DNA from: Papaver somniferum
Lineage: Eukaryota; Streptophyta; Magnoliopsida; Ranunculales; Papaveraceae
DNA length: 64,000 nucleotides
Reading direction: 5' to 3'
Assembly (NCBI RefSeq): GCF_003573695.1
Contig: NC_039363.1
Span: forward strand, 164,812,747-164,876,746
Shown: positions 22,590 to 34,711 of the stretch, piece by piece
How positions within the stretch are numbered: position 1 is the first letter of the stretch
Layout of the letters: every line of letters starts with the position of its first letter
Notes under the pieces: model-generated
Database searches by the model: none
The model's input: only the letters and a program-made list of their open reading frames with translations
What the model was told of the DNA's origin: nothing
Translations under genes and position numbers: made by a program

Positions 22590-24511
22590 TGATGAGTGCC
22601 TAATATTGTATAATTTTATCCCTTTTTGTTGGCATTTAACTCATCTTTTGCGCAGTAATTCTACATTATATCCCATATTCTGCATTTTCATTGTTTTCAA
22701 GAATAAATATTTTTCTTACTTAATTTTGCATTTTTAGGTAATAAATAAAGTCTGGATAACTTGCGGAGCGGAAAAGAGCTGAAGAGTGGTGAAAAGCCGG
22801 AAGAAATTACGCAAGGAAGCCGCGAAGAATGTCGTGCACAAGACCAAAAAGCTAGAAGTGGGCTTGAAGAGGAAGAATTGTTCTTAAAGAAGATATGGGC
22901 CTGGCATACCCAAGGCCCAAAACCCTCACCCAAACCCATTTTCTATATCCAAGCCCGTCTCGAATTTCAGCCGTCAGATCGAAGCATTTCAGCATCCTAC
23001 GGTCGCTCCTATGCCTGTTCATCAAATCCGATGATTCCGCTAAACACTACAACAACCTAACCTAATCTCGCACGTAGACTTCGTTGTATTTTACATCCTA
23101 CGGTCGCTACAAGCTGCTTCTTTCTTAGCCGTCCGATCCACCTACCATCTCCATATCCAGCGGCTTCAGCTCGTAGTACACACATCTTGATCCACCCGCC
23201 TAACACACTAATACTCGAACCCTATGACCTAGCCAAACAGCTCCCTACCCTAACCCATATCGACCTCCATCTTCTCCCCCATTCCTCTGCAGAAACACCA
23301 TTCCACCACCATCACCTCCACCTGCTACTTCCATCATCCATCGCTCCTGTCACCACCACATTTCTACCACCATCTCCATCATTACCCGACACGACCCATC
23401 CCCCTAATTCGAAGTGCTTTACCCTCTCACCAACTGACCTAGGTGAGGGTTGATAAAACACCTCAAATTAGGGAGCAATTGTAGCGATTGGGAGCAGGAG
23501 AAGAACCGAGAGAGGCAGAGAAGACATGGGGCGACGTCAATTCAAAGTTTTGGTGAGTAAATTTCGGAAATTGAAAACCCTAATTTCAATTCTAGGGTTT
23601 CGGAAAAATTGGGTATTTGGTGATATAAATAGGGGGTGATGTAGAGGGGTAGAGGGGGATGATCTCTGGACTAGCCAGTAGAAAATTGAAACAAAATTCA
23701 TGCAATTCCAAATTTCAGTTCATCTTATGCAGTTAACAGTGAAAGTTGTGCATGTTTTGATTTATTTTGAATGTTGATTATTGTGTTTAATTTATCATAT
23801 ATTATGAATGTTATTGTTATTATCATGTGTAGTATGAGCTAATTAGCAACAAGCTGAGGCTTTGATGAAGCCTTGGTGCATTGTCAAATGGTAAATTGCT
23901 AGGATAGGATGCCATATGCCCTGTTTTGCTTGAGCATTTGGAAGAAAGCAGTGCTCTGGTTGCCTGTGATTGACTGTGCTGTCAAAAGACAGTCAATACT
24001 AGGGGTATTTCTGTTAGCAAGCTGATTTTCTTTCCTTTCTATTGTATGCATAGGACTCAACTCAACCTAGGAATATGTTATTTGATTAGGACACAAGGTG
24101 GAATCTAAGCCTTGGCTTAGCCACAATATCCTCTTCAGTCACTTACAATTTTCAGTCTTGCTTTGCTTCAAATTCAGTTTATATTTCTTAGCTGTGTTGC
24201 TCGCCTATTGTCTTGCAATTTGTAGTCTCTGTGCACTGAAAACAGTGCACAAAATCTCCCTCTGCCCTTGGCTTCCAAGCCTTGGTTCTTAACTGTTTTC
24301 TTTGCTGCTTTGCTTTACCTTGCTGCTTTGGTTCTTTACTTCTGCCACTTTGTATGCCATATTACTTTGTCTTGCTCACTGTCTCCATTGTTAGCTTAGG
24401 TTTCTCTTATAGTGCTCCCACTCCCTGTGGACTTTCCCCTGCTTTCCTTCTATTCTATAAACTTGGCCTTGTATACTTGCAAGTTTCTGTGTGTTTTCCA
24501 TTGGCACACCA
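22590..24511 (+). repeat. 5' LTR of the Athila-type element
   Basis: 1922 bases, TG...CA ends. TATA box TATAAATAG at 23624 splits it into about 1 kb of U3 and 0.9 kb of R-U5. Short open frames (for example 22761-23060) recur in the 3' LTR only because the LTRs are duplicates. Confidence 0.95.
23624..23632 (+). promoter_or_regulatory. TATA box of the 5' LTR promoter
   Basis: TATAAATAG, conserved at 33504 in the 3' LTR and near 3824 in the sister element. Transcription of the genomic RNA should start a few tens of bases downstream. Confidence 0.6.
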
Positions 24512-24517
24512 AGTTTT

Positions 24518-24535
24518 TGGCGCCGCTGCCGGGGA
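24518..24535 (+). promoter_or_regulatory. Primer-binding site (tRNA-Asp type)
   Basis: TGGCGCCGCTGCCGGGGA lies six bases after the 5' LTR. It matches the complement of the plant tRNA-Asp 3' end with one change (C for T at position 9). This site is typical of Athila-lineage elements. Confidence 0.85.
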
Positions 24536-25494
24536 GTGGTGTTGCCACTGCTGAGTTCCATTAGCATCTCTGCCTTGCAATCATTGCAGGCCTGCTTCAC
24601 TATCATTGCAACCCGCTGCTTGCAATCATTGCAGCAGATCATTGCATACTTGCCTGCAATCATTGCACTGCAATGATTGCACTGTGATCATTGCAGGGTT
24701 GGCCTGACTATCTTTGCACTCTGTGATCATTGCAGGTACCACCTTGGCTGTGCTGCTGCTGCTGGTGCCTTCTCTGCCAAGCTATGCTGTGCTGTTGCTG
24801 CCGAGCCAAAGCCTGCTGCTGCCAAAGCCTGCTGCCAAGCCAAAGCCTGCTGGGCTCATCCAACTGAGGTGGGCTTGTGCCACCATTACTGTTGGGCTTC
24901 ACCACTTCAACTGAGCTGGGCTCTGTTGCTGCCGGGCTTGTGCACCCTCTGCTGCTGGGCTCTGTTCCAACCTTTGTTGCTGGGCTTGAACGTGAGCTGC
25001 TTAGGACGATCCTAAAGCCCAACTGGGCTGTGCAACTAAAAGGGGACTAAAAGCCTATTTTTGGGCTTCCCTCCAAAAACCAAGTAAGCCTAACCCATGA
25101 GTTAACCCACTTGGGCCTCATTTAAATTCAAATTCGGGCTTGTAATAATTAATTTAATTATTTCTTTGGGATTGTAATAATTTTTATTTATTTTCTTTTT
25201 CTTTTTTTTTTCATATTTGGGACTGTAATTATTTTTTTTTTGTTTTTTTTTTCTTTTTCTTTTATGGGCTTGTCTTAATTATTATTATTGTTTTTATTTT
25301 CTTTTATGAGTTGTGCTAATTTATGCTAGGTTTAGTTCAAATTTTTTTTTTCCAAAGCCCAATTTTAAACCAAAAACCAAAATCCCTTGTTAGTCCAACA
25401 CCCATTCAAATCCAAATCTTCGTAACCCTTGTGGGCCAAATTGTTTCCGATTGCTCTGTCTGACCAACATGTTAGTTAAGGTACCTACTAGGAC
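24536..25494 (+). other. Leader of the Athila-type element with GCAATCATTGC repeats
   Basis: No gene. At 24575-24735, TGCAATCATTGCA-like sequence recurs about ten times in both orientations (it is nearly self-complementary). GCTGCTG/GCCAAGCC-rich sequence follows at 24740-25000 and T-rich tracts at 25180-25350. It would form a long structured leader in the genomic RNA. Confidence 0.7.
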
Positions 25495-28400
25495 ATGATT
25501 GTGACCTACAGAGACCAAACAAACAGACTTGTTAGAATTAACCCAGACGAACCTATCGAAATTCTAAGTTCTGAGGGAGACAGTCCAGATCAACCAGAAA
25601 CAATGGGAGAACCCCGTACCCTCAAGGATTATATGTACCCAACTAGAGCCAGTCAACCTTCTTGTATTGTGCTACCCGAGGCTAATGGCCATTATGAGCT
25701 GAAATCAAGCACAATACAGATGCTTCCTATTTTTAGAGGTGTTGAGAATGAAAACCCGTACCACCACGTGAGAGAATTCGAGGAAATTTGTGGAACTCTG
25801 CGTTTCACTCAAATGTCCGACGAAACCCTAAAGTTAAGGCTTTTTCCTTTCTCCCTGAAAGATAAAGCAAAGGCCTGGCTTTATGCTTTACATCCTCAAT
25901 CCATCATGACATGGGATGACCTCATAAAGGAGTTTTTCAAAAAGTTTTTCCCGAACCACAAGACTGCGACAATTCGTCAAAGTCTGAATAGCTTTGTGCA
26001 ATTAGAAGGTGAGACCTTAGCTAGATACCTGGAGAGATTCAATGAATTATTGCTCCAATGTCCCCATCATGGTTTTGAAAAATGGAGACTTGTGCAAATT
26101 TTGTATGAAGGTCTAGATGTGTCCACCCGAACAACGGTTGAGTCGATGTGTAATGGTCTATTCGTAGATAAAACTGCTGACGCGTCTTGGGACTTCTTGA
26201 TTGAAGTAGCTGAAAAGACGCAACAGTGGGAATCCATCCGTGAAACCAGAAAGACTACATCCGAAGCAAAGGCTTTTAGGATTGAAGCGGATTTCGAGGG
26301 AAGAGCAAACATGGCATCAATAGTTAGGAGATTAGAAGAGTTAGAACTACATAAAAATTCAAAACCTTCCACCACTACTCTCCGAGAACATGTCGCTTCG
26401 TCTGTTTGTGCCGCTTGTAACGATCCCAACCATCAATTCCAAAATTATCCCGATTTGCTTGCAGTCCAGGAATCTAGGCTTGAACAGGCACATGCCACGT
26501 TTCAAAAACCAGAGCATAACCCTTATTCACAGACCTACAATCCAGGATGGAGAAACCACCCTAACTTTTCATGGTCAAAAGGACCCACTCAGGGAGGACC
26601 ATCTCAACCCAATCAGAGCTATCAAAACAATCAGGGATATCAGAACAATCAAGGTTATCAACACCCGAGAAACCCTCAACAACAATCAAACTCTCAACAA
26701 CAATCATATCCTCAACACAATACCGACAAGAGATTATCCACCCTAGAGGAAATGTTCCAGAGTTTGATGCAAAGTCAGAAAAATCTAGATCAAAAGATGG
26801 ATCAAATGTGTGAGAGAGAAAAGGGTAAACTTCCGAGCCAACCCCAACAAAATACAAAGAGGATATTTCAAACAGGCACAACATCCTGCACTGAAACCTC
26901 ACCCGATCAAGTCCATGCGATTACCACCCTCCGAAGTGGTAAAGTCATCGAGAACAACGTGGGCGAACCTAATGAATCTGATACAAATTCCACGCTGTCT
27001 CCACAACCCCAGAAAAACAAAGAATCTGAGCAAGTTGGAAAGCCTGACAATTCTACTGCTGTGAATGTCCCTTTGCCAACTCATTCTCCTGTTGCCCCAT
27101 TTCCTCAAAGATTGATCTATCAACAGAAAAGTACCCATTACAATGAGATGTTAGATCTGTTCAAGAGAGTCAACATCAACATTCCTTTTCTTGAAGCAAT
27201 CAAGCAAATCCCTGCTTATGCCAAATTCCTCAAAGACTTGTGTACTCAAAAACGCAAGCTCAATGTGCAAAAACGTGCTTTCTTAGCTGAGCAGGTGAGT
27301 TCCATCATTCTGAACAAAACTCCACCCAAGTTTAGGGATCCAGGATGTCCAACAATTTCTTGCACTATAGGAGAACACACGGTCAATAAAGCGTTATTAG
27401 ACCTAGGTGCAAGTGTTAACCTACTGCCATATTCTGTTTATGAGCAGTTAGGTCTTGGGGAGTTGAAACCAACATCTATCACTCTACAACTGGCAGACCG
27501 ATCTGTCAAGATTCCTCGTGGAGTGGTCGAAGACGTTTTGATCAAGGTTGACAAATTCTATTTTCCCGTAGACTTCATTGTCTTAGACACTCAACCTGTA
27601 CAAAACCCAGACTGTCACATTCCTGTCATCTTAGGACGTCCTTTCTTGGCTACGTCCAACGCGATCATTAATTGTCGTAATGGAGTGTTGAAACTGTCTT
27701 TTGGTAACATGACGGTAGAATTGAATGTGTTCGATATTAGTCAACAACCTGTGAATCTTGATGATGATGATGTGCATGAAGTTAATATGATTGAAGGATT
27801 AATGCAAGATTCGTTGACTAACATTCTATCCGTCGACCCCTTTCAAGCATGTATGGAGAACTTTAACCCAGATTCCTATGATGATGCATACTGTAGTGAC
27901 GTCCTATCTCTGCTCGAATCTGTACCTCAAATGGACATCACTGAAAGGAAATATGAAGTGGAACCACCCTTACTCTCTGATTCCAAGCTTATTCCATCCA
28001 TTGTTGAGCCACCCAAGCTTGAATTGAAAACATTGCCTAGTACGTTGAAGTACGCATTCCTAGGTTCTTCTGATACTTTACCCGTCATTATTTCATCATG
28101 TTTAGACACGGAACAGGAAAGTAAGCTTTTAGAAGTACTTAAGGAACACAAAGAGGCCTTAGGATGGACCATCTCAGATCTCAAAGGAATTAGTCCCACC
28201 ATTTGCATGCACCACATTAACCTTGAAGAGAATGCCAAACCATCTAGGGAAATGCAAAGGAGACTTAATCCTAACATGAGAGATGTAGTCAAAGGAGAGA
28301 TCCTGAAACTACTTGATGCGGGTATCATATACCCAATTCCCGATAGCAAATGGGTTAGTCCCATTCAAGTTGTGCCTAAGAAGTCAGGCATTACTGTAGT

Positions 28401-28980
28401 TCAGAACGACAAGAATGAATTAGTCCCTACTCGTACAACCACAGGATGGCGAGTATGCATCGACTACAGGAAGTTGAACACAGTAACAAGGAAGGATCAC
28501 TTCCCGCTCCCTTTCATTGACCAAATGCTAGAACGTGTGTCTGGACACAGTCACTACTGTTTTCTAGATGGCTTTTCCGGTTATAACCAAATTCACATTG
28601 CTCCAGAAGATCAGGAAAAAACTACATTCACGTGTCCATTTGGGACGTTTGCTTATAGACGTATGCCCTTCGGGTTGTGTAATGCACCTGCTACTTTTCA
28701 GCGTTGCATGATGAGCATTTTTTCTGACATGATAGATAGTTTTCTCGAGATCTTTATGGATGATTTCTCTGTTTTTGGTTCCTCGTTTGACGAATGTTTG
28801 AAGCATCTTGCCCTCGTGATATCCAGATGTAAAGAAAAGAACCTTGTTCTAAATTGGGAAAAATGCCATTTTATGGTGAATTCAGGAATAGTTCTAGGAC
28901 ACATCATCTCAGAAAAAGGAATTGAAGTGGATAAAGCTAAAGTTGACCTCATTCAACATCTACCACAACCTGCTCTGTGA
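25495..28980 (+). CDS. Gag-protease-reverse transcriptase (Athila-type), frameshifted at its end
   Basis: ATG at 25495 opens a 1161-codon frame. Residues about 75-210 form the retrotransposon gag core ([17 protein letters not shown]). Near residue 305 is a zinc-knuckle-like [14 protein letters not shown] in which the last Cys is Tyr. A Gln/Asn-rich linker follows. The aspartic protease has [12 protein letters not shown] near residue 634. Reverse transcriptase follows, with the primer-grip-side motif YRKLN and the catalytic FMDD at about residues 1087-1090. The frame is lost after QHLPQPAL, where the RT connection region resumes in the next frame at 28977. Gag would assemble particles, the protease process the polyprotein, and RT copy the RNA in the cytoplasm. 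Start choice rests on the first ATG upstream of the gag core. Confidence 0.9.
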   Translation: MIVTYRDQTNRLVRINPDEPIEILSSEGDSPDQPETMGEPRTLKDYMYPTRASQPSCIVLPEANGHYELKSSTIQMLPIFRGVENENPYHHVREFEEICGTLRFTQMSDETLKLRLFPFSLKDKAKAWLYALHPQSIMTWDDLIKEFFKKFFPNHKTATIRQSLNSFVQLEGETLARYLERFNELLLQCPHHGFEKWRLVQILYEGLDVSTRTTVESMCNGLFVDKTADASWDFLIEVAEKTQQWESIRETRKTTSEAKAFRIEADFEGRANMASIVRRLEELELHKNSKPSTTTLREHVASSVCAACNDPNHQFQNYPDLLAVQESRLEQAHATFQKPEHNPYSQTYNPGWRNHPNFSWSKGPTQGGPSQPNQSYQNNQGYQNNQGYQHPRNPQQQSNSQQQSYPQHNTDKRLSTLEEMFQSLMQSQKNLDQKMDQMCEREKGKLPSQPQQNTKRIFQTGTTSCTETSPDQVHAITTLRSGKVIENNVGEPNESDTNSTLSPQPQKNKESEQVGKPDNSTAVNVPLPTHSPVAPFPQRLIYQQKSTHYNEMLDLFKRVNINIPFLEAIKQIPAYAKFLKDLCTQKRKLNVQKRAFLAEQVSSIILNKTPPKFRDPGCPTISCTIGEHTVNKALLDLGASVNLLPYSVYEQLGLGELKPTSITLQLADRSVKIPRGVVEDVLIKVDKFYFPVDFIVLDTQPVQNPDCHIPVILGRPFLATSNAIINCRNGVLKLSFGNMTVELNVFDISQQPVNLDDDDVHEVNMIEGLMQDSLTNILSVDPFQACMENFNPDSYDDAYCSDVLSLLESVPQMDITERKYEVEPPLLSDSKLIPSIVEPPKLELKTLPSTLKYAFLGSSDTLPVIISSCLDTEQESKLLEVLKEHKEALGWTISDLKGISPTICMHHINLEENAKPSREMQRRLNPNMRDVVKGEILKLLDAGIIYPIPDSKWVSPIQVVPKKSGITVVQNDKNELVPTRTTTGWRVCIDYRKLNTVTRKDHFPLPFIDQMLERVSGHSHYCFLDGFSGYNQIHIAPEDQEKTTFTCPFGTFAYRRMPFGLCNAPATFQRCMMSIFSDMIDSFLEIFMDDFSVFGSSFDECLKHLALVISRCKEKNLVLNWEKCHFMVNSGIVLGHIISEKGIEVDKAKVDLIQHLPQPAL

Positions 28981-29663
28981 AGGAGATCAGATCATTTCTA
29001 GGTCATGCTGGTTTTTACCGGCGATTCATCAAAGATTTCAGCAAAATCTCCAGACCTCTGTGCAGTCTTCTCTCCAAAGATGTTGCCTTCAATTTCGATG
29101 CTGCTTGTGTGAAGGCATGGGAGGAATTAAAAACCCTTCTCACCACCGCTCCTATAGTCCGACCACCCGATTGGAAGCTTCCGTTCGAACTTATGTGTGA
29201 TGCCTCTGATTATGCTGTTGGTGCTGTTTTAGGACAGCGAGTTGATAGACTACCATATGTGATATACTATGCTAGCAAAACCCTTAATGATGCCCAACTC
29301 AATTATTCAACTACCGAGAAGGAATTGCTTGCCGTCGTTTTCGCATTAGACAAGTTTAGATCTTATCTGATAGGGTCTAAGATCATCATATACACAGACC
29401 ATGCGGCTTTGAAGTATCTTCTTTCCAAGAAGGATGCTAAAGCTCGCCTTATTCGATGGATACTCTTATTACAGGAATTCGATCTCGAAATCCGTGATAA
29501 GAAAGGTTGTGAGAATGTGGTTGCTGATCATTTGTCTAGATTAACTTTAGAGTCTATTGATGAATTTGAGCTGATTAGAGAATCATTCCCAGATGAACAG
29601 CTGATGTCTATCTCAGACCTTCCTTGGTTTGCTGATATTGTTAACTACCCTCGCTGCAGGTAG
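28977..29663 (+). pseudogene. Reverse transcriptase end and RNase H, separated by frameshift
   Basis: The frame continues the polyprotein: [20 protein letters not shown] (RT thumb/connection), then RNase H motifs [42 protein letters not shown] and ADHLSRL. A single missing base before 28977 separates it from the upstream frame. A second shift near 29650 ends it. RNase H degrades the RNA strand during reverse transcription. Confidence 0.85.
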
Positions 29664-29804
29664 GATGCCCTCACGTTGGTCGAGACAAGACCGCTATAAA
29701 TTCCTGGCTGAAGTTAAACATTTCCTTTGGGATGACCCATATTTGTTTAAGTACTGCCCAGACCAAATCATTAGGAATGTGTCCCCAACACTGAACAGAA
29801 AGAT

Positions 29805-30917
29805 GTGATATCTTTCTGTCATGACCAAGCATGTGGAGGCCATTTCAGTGCCAAGAAAACCGCTGCAAAGATCTTGCAGTGTGGATTCTATTGGCCATCA
29901 TTGTTCAAGGATTGCCATGATTATTGTGTTGCTTGTGAACGCTGTCAAAAGCTAGGAAGCATTTCGAGGAGAAACATGATGCCATTGAACCCCATTTTGA
30001 TTGTGGAGATTTTTGATGTTTGGGGGATAGACTTCATGGGTCCATTTCCCATGTCTGACAGCAAGTTGTACATCCTAGTCGCAGTTGATTACGTTTCTAA
30101 GTGGGTAGAAGCCATAGCAACCAGAACAAATGACCACAAGGTGGTACTTTCATTTCTAAAGGAAAACATATTTGCACGTTTTGGTACCCCTAGAGCTATC
30201 ATCAGTGACGGCGGTTCACATTTTCGTAACAAGTACTTTGAGTCTTTAGTACGCAAGTATGGCATAACTCACAAGGTTGCTACTCCGTACCACCCTCAGA
30301 CGAGTGGACAAGTAGAAGTTTCTAATAGGGAAATTAAGCACATTCTGGAGAAGACGGTCAACCCGTCCAGGAAAGATTGGTCATTGAGATTGAATGATGC
30401 TTTGTGGGCCTATAGAACAGCTTATAAGACACCAATTGGCATGTCCCCCTATCGTCTAGTGTATGGAAAGCCGTGCCATCTACCTGTGGAATTAGAACAT
30501 CGAGCTTATTGGGCAATCAAAGAGCTGAACTTCTCTCTGGACGAAGCTGGAATTCAAAGGAAACTTCAACTCAACGAGTTGGAAGAATTGAGAAATGAGG
30601 CTTATGATAGTGCCAAGTTATATAAGCAGAAGATGAAGATGTTTCATGACAAGCGTATTCTACGCAAATCCTTCACTCCTGGTCAGAAAGTCTTGCTGTA
30701 TGACTCCCGATTACATCTTTTTCCATGAAAACTGCGTTCCAGATGGAAGGGACCGTACCTAGTACGCACAGTTTTTCCTCATGGAGCTGTAGAGCTGGAG
30801 GATGTCTCCAACAAGAACGTTTTCAAAGTCAACGGGCAGAGATTAAAGCCATTCCTTGAGCCATTTCCACCCGACATTGAAACAACCAACCTGGAGGACC
30901 CAGTCTATGTGGACTAA
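29805..30917 (+). pseudogene. Integrase (Athila-type), broken
   Basis: A frame change near 29795 enters the integrase. The zinc-binding region has H-D-Q-A-C-G-G-H and later CVACERC. The catalytic core contains [10 protein letters not shown], then ISDGGSHF, then [11 protein letters not shown], so the D, D and E positions are present. An in-frame TGA at 30726 replaces a codon in the C-terminal region, whose frame then continues to TAA at 30915-30917. Integrase inserts the cDNA and leaves the 5-bp duplication. With this stop and the upstream shifts, the copy should depend on proteins made elsewhere. Confidence 0.85.
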
Positions 30918-32465
30918 ACTGGTCCACTCTTTCCCTAAATAACCAAAAAGTTTTCCAAATCTTTCCCTAAAAACCAAAAATTTTCGTTTTCCCATCAAAA
31001 CCAAATGTTTCCCAACAAAACCAAATTTTTTCCCAAAAAGTCCAATCCCATTAAAAACCAAATTTTCTTGTAGATAATGTGTTAGTTAAATTTCCTTTTG
31101 TATATATTTTGTGCTCATCCATTGTGACTCCTAATATGATGGATTTTTGCCTTGAATAACGGAGTTTTAATCGAGCTTCCGCCGTACAATCGGGTATTCT
31201 CTCTCCTTTTACTCTACTCAGCATGTTCCTCTTCATATATTGTTTTATAATTCTTTCCATATTTTGAAACATTGAGGACAATGTTTAGTTTAGGTTTGGG
31301 GGTATAGAGTAGATACCACGATAATATGCTATAATTGAAAACGAACTCCTTCTTCTTTTGAAAAAATCTTCTTTTGAAAAAATCGAAAAAAATTCAAAAA
31401 AAATTAAAAAATGAAAAATCATAAAAATGGAGCTCATTTACCTTGAAATGTTGACTCTTGTGCAAATATGTAATTATTAGGAGTCTTAGTCTAGATATTT
31501 AGGCACCCTGATTCTAGCACAATTCACATAGTGATAAGAAATTTGCACGCGCACGATCTACCAATACATGTATGGCCTCGATCTTCAAGGTGTTGGATAG
31601 GAAGTTACGATTGCCAATCACTTTATAATACTGAACGAAACTTGACTAGCTTGTTCTTTGGTTGGTTGGGATAGAAGGTGGAGGTTACATTAAGAAAGAC
31701 AACCATCGAATTTAACTGGGTGCATCAGAAAGGGCTACCTCTTGCAAAGTGTCATGCAATCTTTTGTCTCCTTTTGTATATGTATCAAAAGTGTTTCCTT
31801 CAAAAAAAAAAAAAAAAAGAGAAAAAAATATCAGAAAAATACAAAAAAATCAAGTATTTATCAATTCCATCATCTCTTGTTCCAAAAATAAAAGAGAATA
31901 GTCAATGTAAATAAGAGTCATGTAAATAGTCATTTTGTTGTTTTTGTAATAAGCAAGGAGGGTTTATGCCATTGATGTACAACGCGAGTAATTGTGAAAT
32001 ACCTCCAACTCATTCACAATTCTCGTAAAGTCCGGACAGCTAGCTAGATTTCGACCTTGGTTCTTAGCCTGAGAAACTATCTCTTGGTGATTTAGTCATA
32101 AATCGATCTTTCTTTACACATGTGTAGATACACTTTACACTCTTATCACATGTCTTTTTTTGTTATCAGTGCTAGGATTGTGCCTTTGATAGCTAGATTG
32201 ACATCTCCATTTTGCTGTGAGCTTAAACTGTTTTGCACATGTCACATTTGATGGAATCTGAACTTATATTTTGACCTAGAACTTTGTAGGTACGTTCTAA
32301 GCAAACCTTCACGAGACTTCAACTCGTCCACTAGGGACACTTAGTGGTTTAAAAGGCTTAGTGCATACGCTAAATGCATTCGAGAGACCAGCGACAGTGG
32401 TATAGTTAGGATTTCCTTAGTTTTGTTTTACTTGAGGACAAGTAAAATTCAGGTTTGGGGGTATT
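30918..32465 (+). other. 3' non-coding region of the Athila-type element with polypurine tract
   Basis: No env-like gene is seen. It includes repeated CCAAA/TTTCCC-rich sequence (30930-31070) and A-rich tracts (31375-31415, 31800-31850). GAGGACAATG with AGGTTTGGGGGTA occurs at 31292-31304, and the related pair at 32451-32463 directly precedes the 3' LTR as polypurine tract. Confidence 0.75.
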
Positions 32466-34391
32466 TGATGAGTGCCTAATATTGTATAATTTTATCCCTT
32501 TTTGTTGGCATTTAACTCATCTTTTGCGCAGTAATTCTACATTATATCCCATATTCTGCATTTTCATTGTTTTCAAGAATAAATATTTTTCTTACTTAAT
32601 TTTGCATTTTTAGGTAATAAATAAAGTCTGGATAACTTGCGGAGCGGAAAAGAGCTGAAGAGTGGTGAAAAGCCGGAAGAAATTACGCAAGGAAGCCGCG
32701 AAGAATGTCGTGCACAAGACCAAAAAGCTAGAAGTGGGCTTGAAGAGGAAGAATTGTTCTTAAAGAAGATATGGGCCTGGCATACCCAAGGCCCAAAACC
32801 CTCACCCAAACCCATTTTCTATATCCAAGCCCGTCTCGAATTTCAGCCGTCAGATCGAAGCATTTCAGCATCCTACGGTCGCTCCTATGCCTGTTCATCA
32901 AATCCCGATGATTCCGCTAAACACACAACACCTAACCTAATCTCGCACCGTAGACTTCGTTGTATTTTACATCCTACGGTCGCTACAAGCTGCTTCTTTC
33001 TTAGCCGTCCGATCCACCTACCATCTCCATATCCAGCGGCTTCAGCTCGTAGTACACACATCTTGATACACCCGCCTAACACACTAATACTCGAACCCTA
33101 TGACCTAGCCAAACAGCTCCCTACCCTAACCCATATCGACCTCCATCTTCTTCTCCCCCATTCCTCTGCAGAAACACCCATTCCACCACCATCACCTCCA
33201 CCTGCTACTTCCATCATCCATCGCTCCTGTCACCACCATTTCTACCACCATCTCCATCATTACCCGACACGACCCATCCCCCTAATTCGAAGTGCTTTAA
33301 CCTCTCTCACCAACTGACCTAGGTGAGGGTTGATAAAACACCTCAAATTAGGGAGCAATTGTAGCGATTGGGAGCAGGAGAAGAACCGAGAGAGGCAGAG
33401 AAGACATGGGGCGACGTCAATTCAAAGTTTTGGTGAGTAAATTTCGGAAATTGAAAACCCTAATTTCAATTCTAGGGTTTCGGAAAAATTGGGTATTTGG
33501 TGATATAAATAGGGGGTGATGTAGAGGGGTAGAGGGGGATGATCTCTGGACTAGCCAGTAGAAAATTGAAACAAAATTCATGCAATTCCAAATTTCAGTT
33601 CATCTTATGCAGTTAACAGTGAAAGTTGTGCATGTTTTGATTTATTTTGAATGTTGATTATTGTGTTTAATTTATCATATATTATGAATGTTATTGTTAT
33701 TATCATGTGTAGTATGAGCTAATTAGCAACAAGCTGAGGCTTTGATGAAGCCTTGGTGCATTGTCAAATGGTAAATTGCTAGGATAGGATGCCATATGCC
33801 CTGTTTTGCTTGAGCATTGGGAAGAAAGCAGTGCTCTGGTTGCCTGTGATTGACTGTGCTGTCAAAAGACAGTCAATACTAGGGGTATTTCTGTTAGCAA
33901 GCTGATTTTCTTTCCTTTCTATTGTATGCATAGGACTCAACTCAACCTAGGAATATGTTATTTGATTAGGACACAAGGTGGAATCTAAGCCTTGGCTTAG
34001 CCACAATATCCTCTTCAGTCACTTACAATTTTCAGTCTTGCTTTGCTTCAAATTCAGTTTATATTTCTTAGCTGTGTTGCTCGCCTATTGTCTTGCAATT
34101 TGTAGTCTCTGTGCACTGAAAACAGTGCACAAAATCTCCCTCTTCCCTTGGCTTCCAAGCCTTGGTTCTTAGCTGTTTTCTTTGCTGCTTTGCTTTACCT
34201 TGCTGCTTTGGTTCTTTACTTCTGCCACTTTGTATGCCATATTACTTTGTCTTGCTCACTGTCTCCATTGTTAGCTTAGGTTTCTCTTATAGTGCTCCCA
34301 CTCCCTGTGGACTTTCCCCTGCTTTCCTTCTATTCTATAAACTTGGCCTTGTATACTTGCAAGTTTCTGTGTGTTTTCCATTGGCACACCA
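32466..34391 (+). repeat. 3' LTR of the Athila-type element
   Basis: 1926 bases, nearly identical to 22590-24511. Differences are a few small indels (for example around 32905-32935 and 33170-33240) and single substitutions. Confidence 0.95.
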
Positions 34392-34711
34392 ATACCTTTG
34401 GCACGGGCGGCTGGCATGAGTGAAGATGATGCCAGCCAATACTAAGGGTTCTGTCGCGGAACATAGTATGTATATATATAAAGGTACCCAGTGATTCTTG
34501 TACTGGCAAGGTGCCGAAATTTATAGTGTATTTGGGGTAGTTGTCGCATCTGTGAGTCTAGGTAAATTTCACGCAGACATATTGAATGGTTCAATAAATG
34601 TGCTAGTGGAGATATTGGTGTTTACAGATCCGTTTCCTTACAGAGTGACGTCACATCAGACCAAGGTTTTACGATTTTAAAGTTAAGCTAAAAACCACCA
34701 TCAACAACAAC

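Larger units (their letters stand above)
22590..34391 (+). mobile_element. Complete Athila-type Ty3/gypsy LTR retrotransposon
   Basis: Two LTRs (22590-24511 and 32466-34391) both begin TGATGAGTGCC and end GGCACACCA. The element is flanked by a perfect 5-bp duplication ATACC (22585-22589, 34392-34396). A primer-binding site complementary to the 3' end of tRNA-Asp follows the 5' LTR, and domains run gag, protease, reverse transcriptase, RNase H, integrase. The LTRs differ by only a few indels and substitutions by eye, so the insertion is recent. The coding region nevertheless has at least three frameshifts and a stop. No env-like ORF is seen between integrase and the 3' LTR. Confidence 0.95.
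19523..34706 (-). mobile_element. Solo LTR of the satellite-rich LTR family, split by two later insertions
   Basis: In plus-strand reading it starts TGTTTGAGGGTGAAAAC and ends AAACCACCATCAACA, like the LTRs at 39534 and 47923. It is flanked by ACAAC at 19518-19522 and 34707-34711. There is no internal domain, so it is a solo LTR from recombination between the two LTRs. Its own sequence is 19523-19720, 20712-22589 and 34397-34706. The rest is a MITE and a complete Athila-type element. The TATA sequence TATAAATT on the minus strand near 20895 sets the orientation. Confidence 0.9.

Noticed and set aside
21763..22603. Long open frames on both strands rich in Cys-Gln-Arg-His-Ala and Trp-His-Gly repeats
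   Set aside because: They lie on the 37-bp GGCATG array of an LTR; multiple frames stay open because the repeat lacks stops. Composition follows the DNA repeat.
22697..23060. Short frames conserved at 2882-3124, 22697-23060 and 32573-33317
   Set aside because: They lie in corresponding LTR sequence of related elements, with indels between copies. Conservation is that of the LTR DNA, not of a protein.
24282..25022. Frames rich in Ala/Cys/Leu at the LTR end and leader of the Athila element
   Set aside because: Partly LTR, partly GCTGCTG and GCAATCATTGC repeats; no conserved domain, and the gag start lies downstream.
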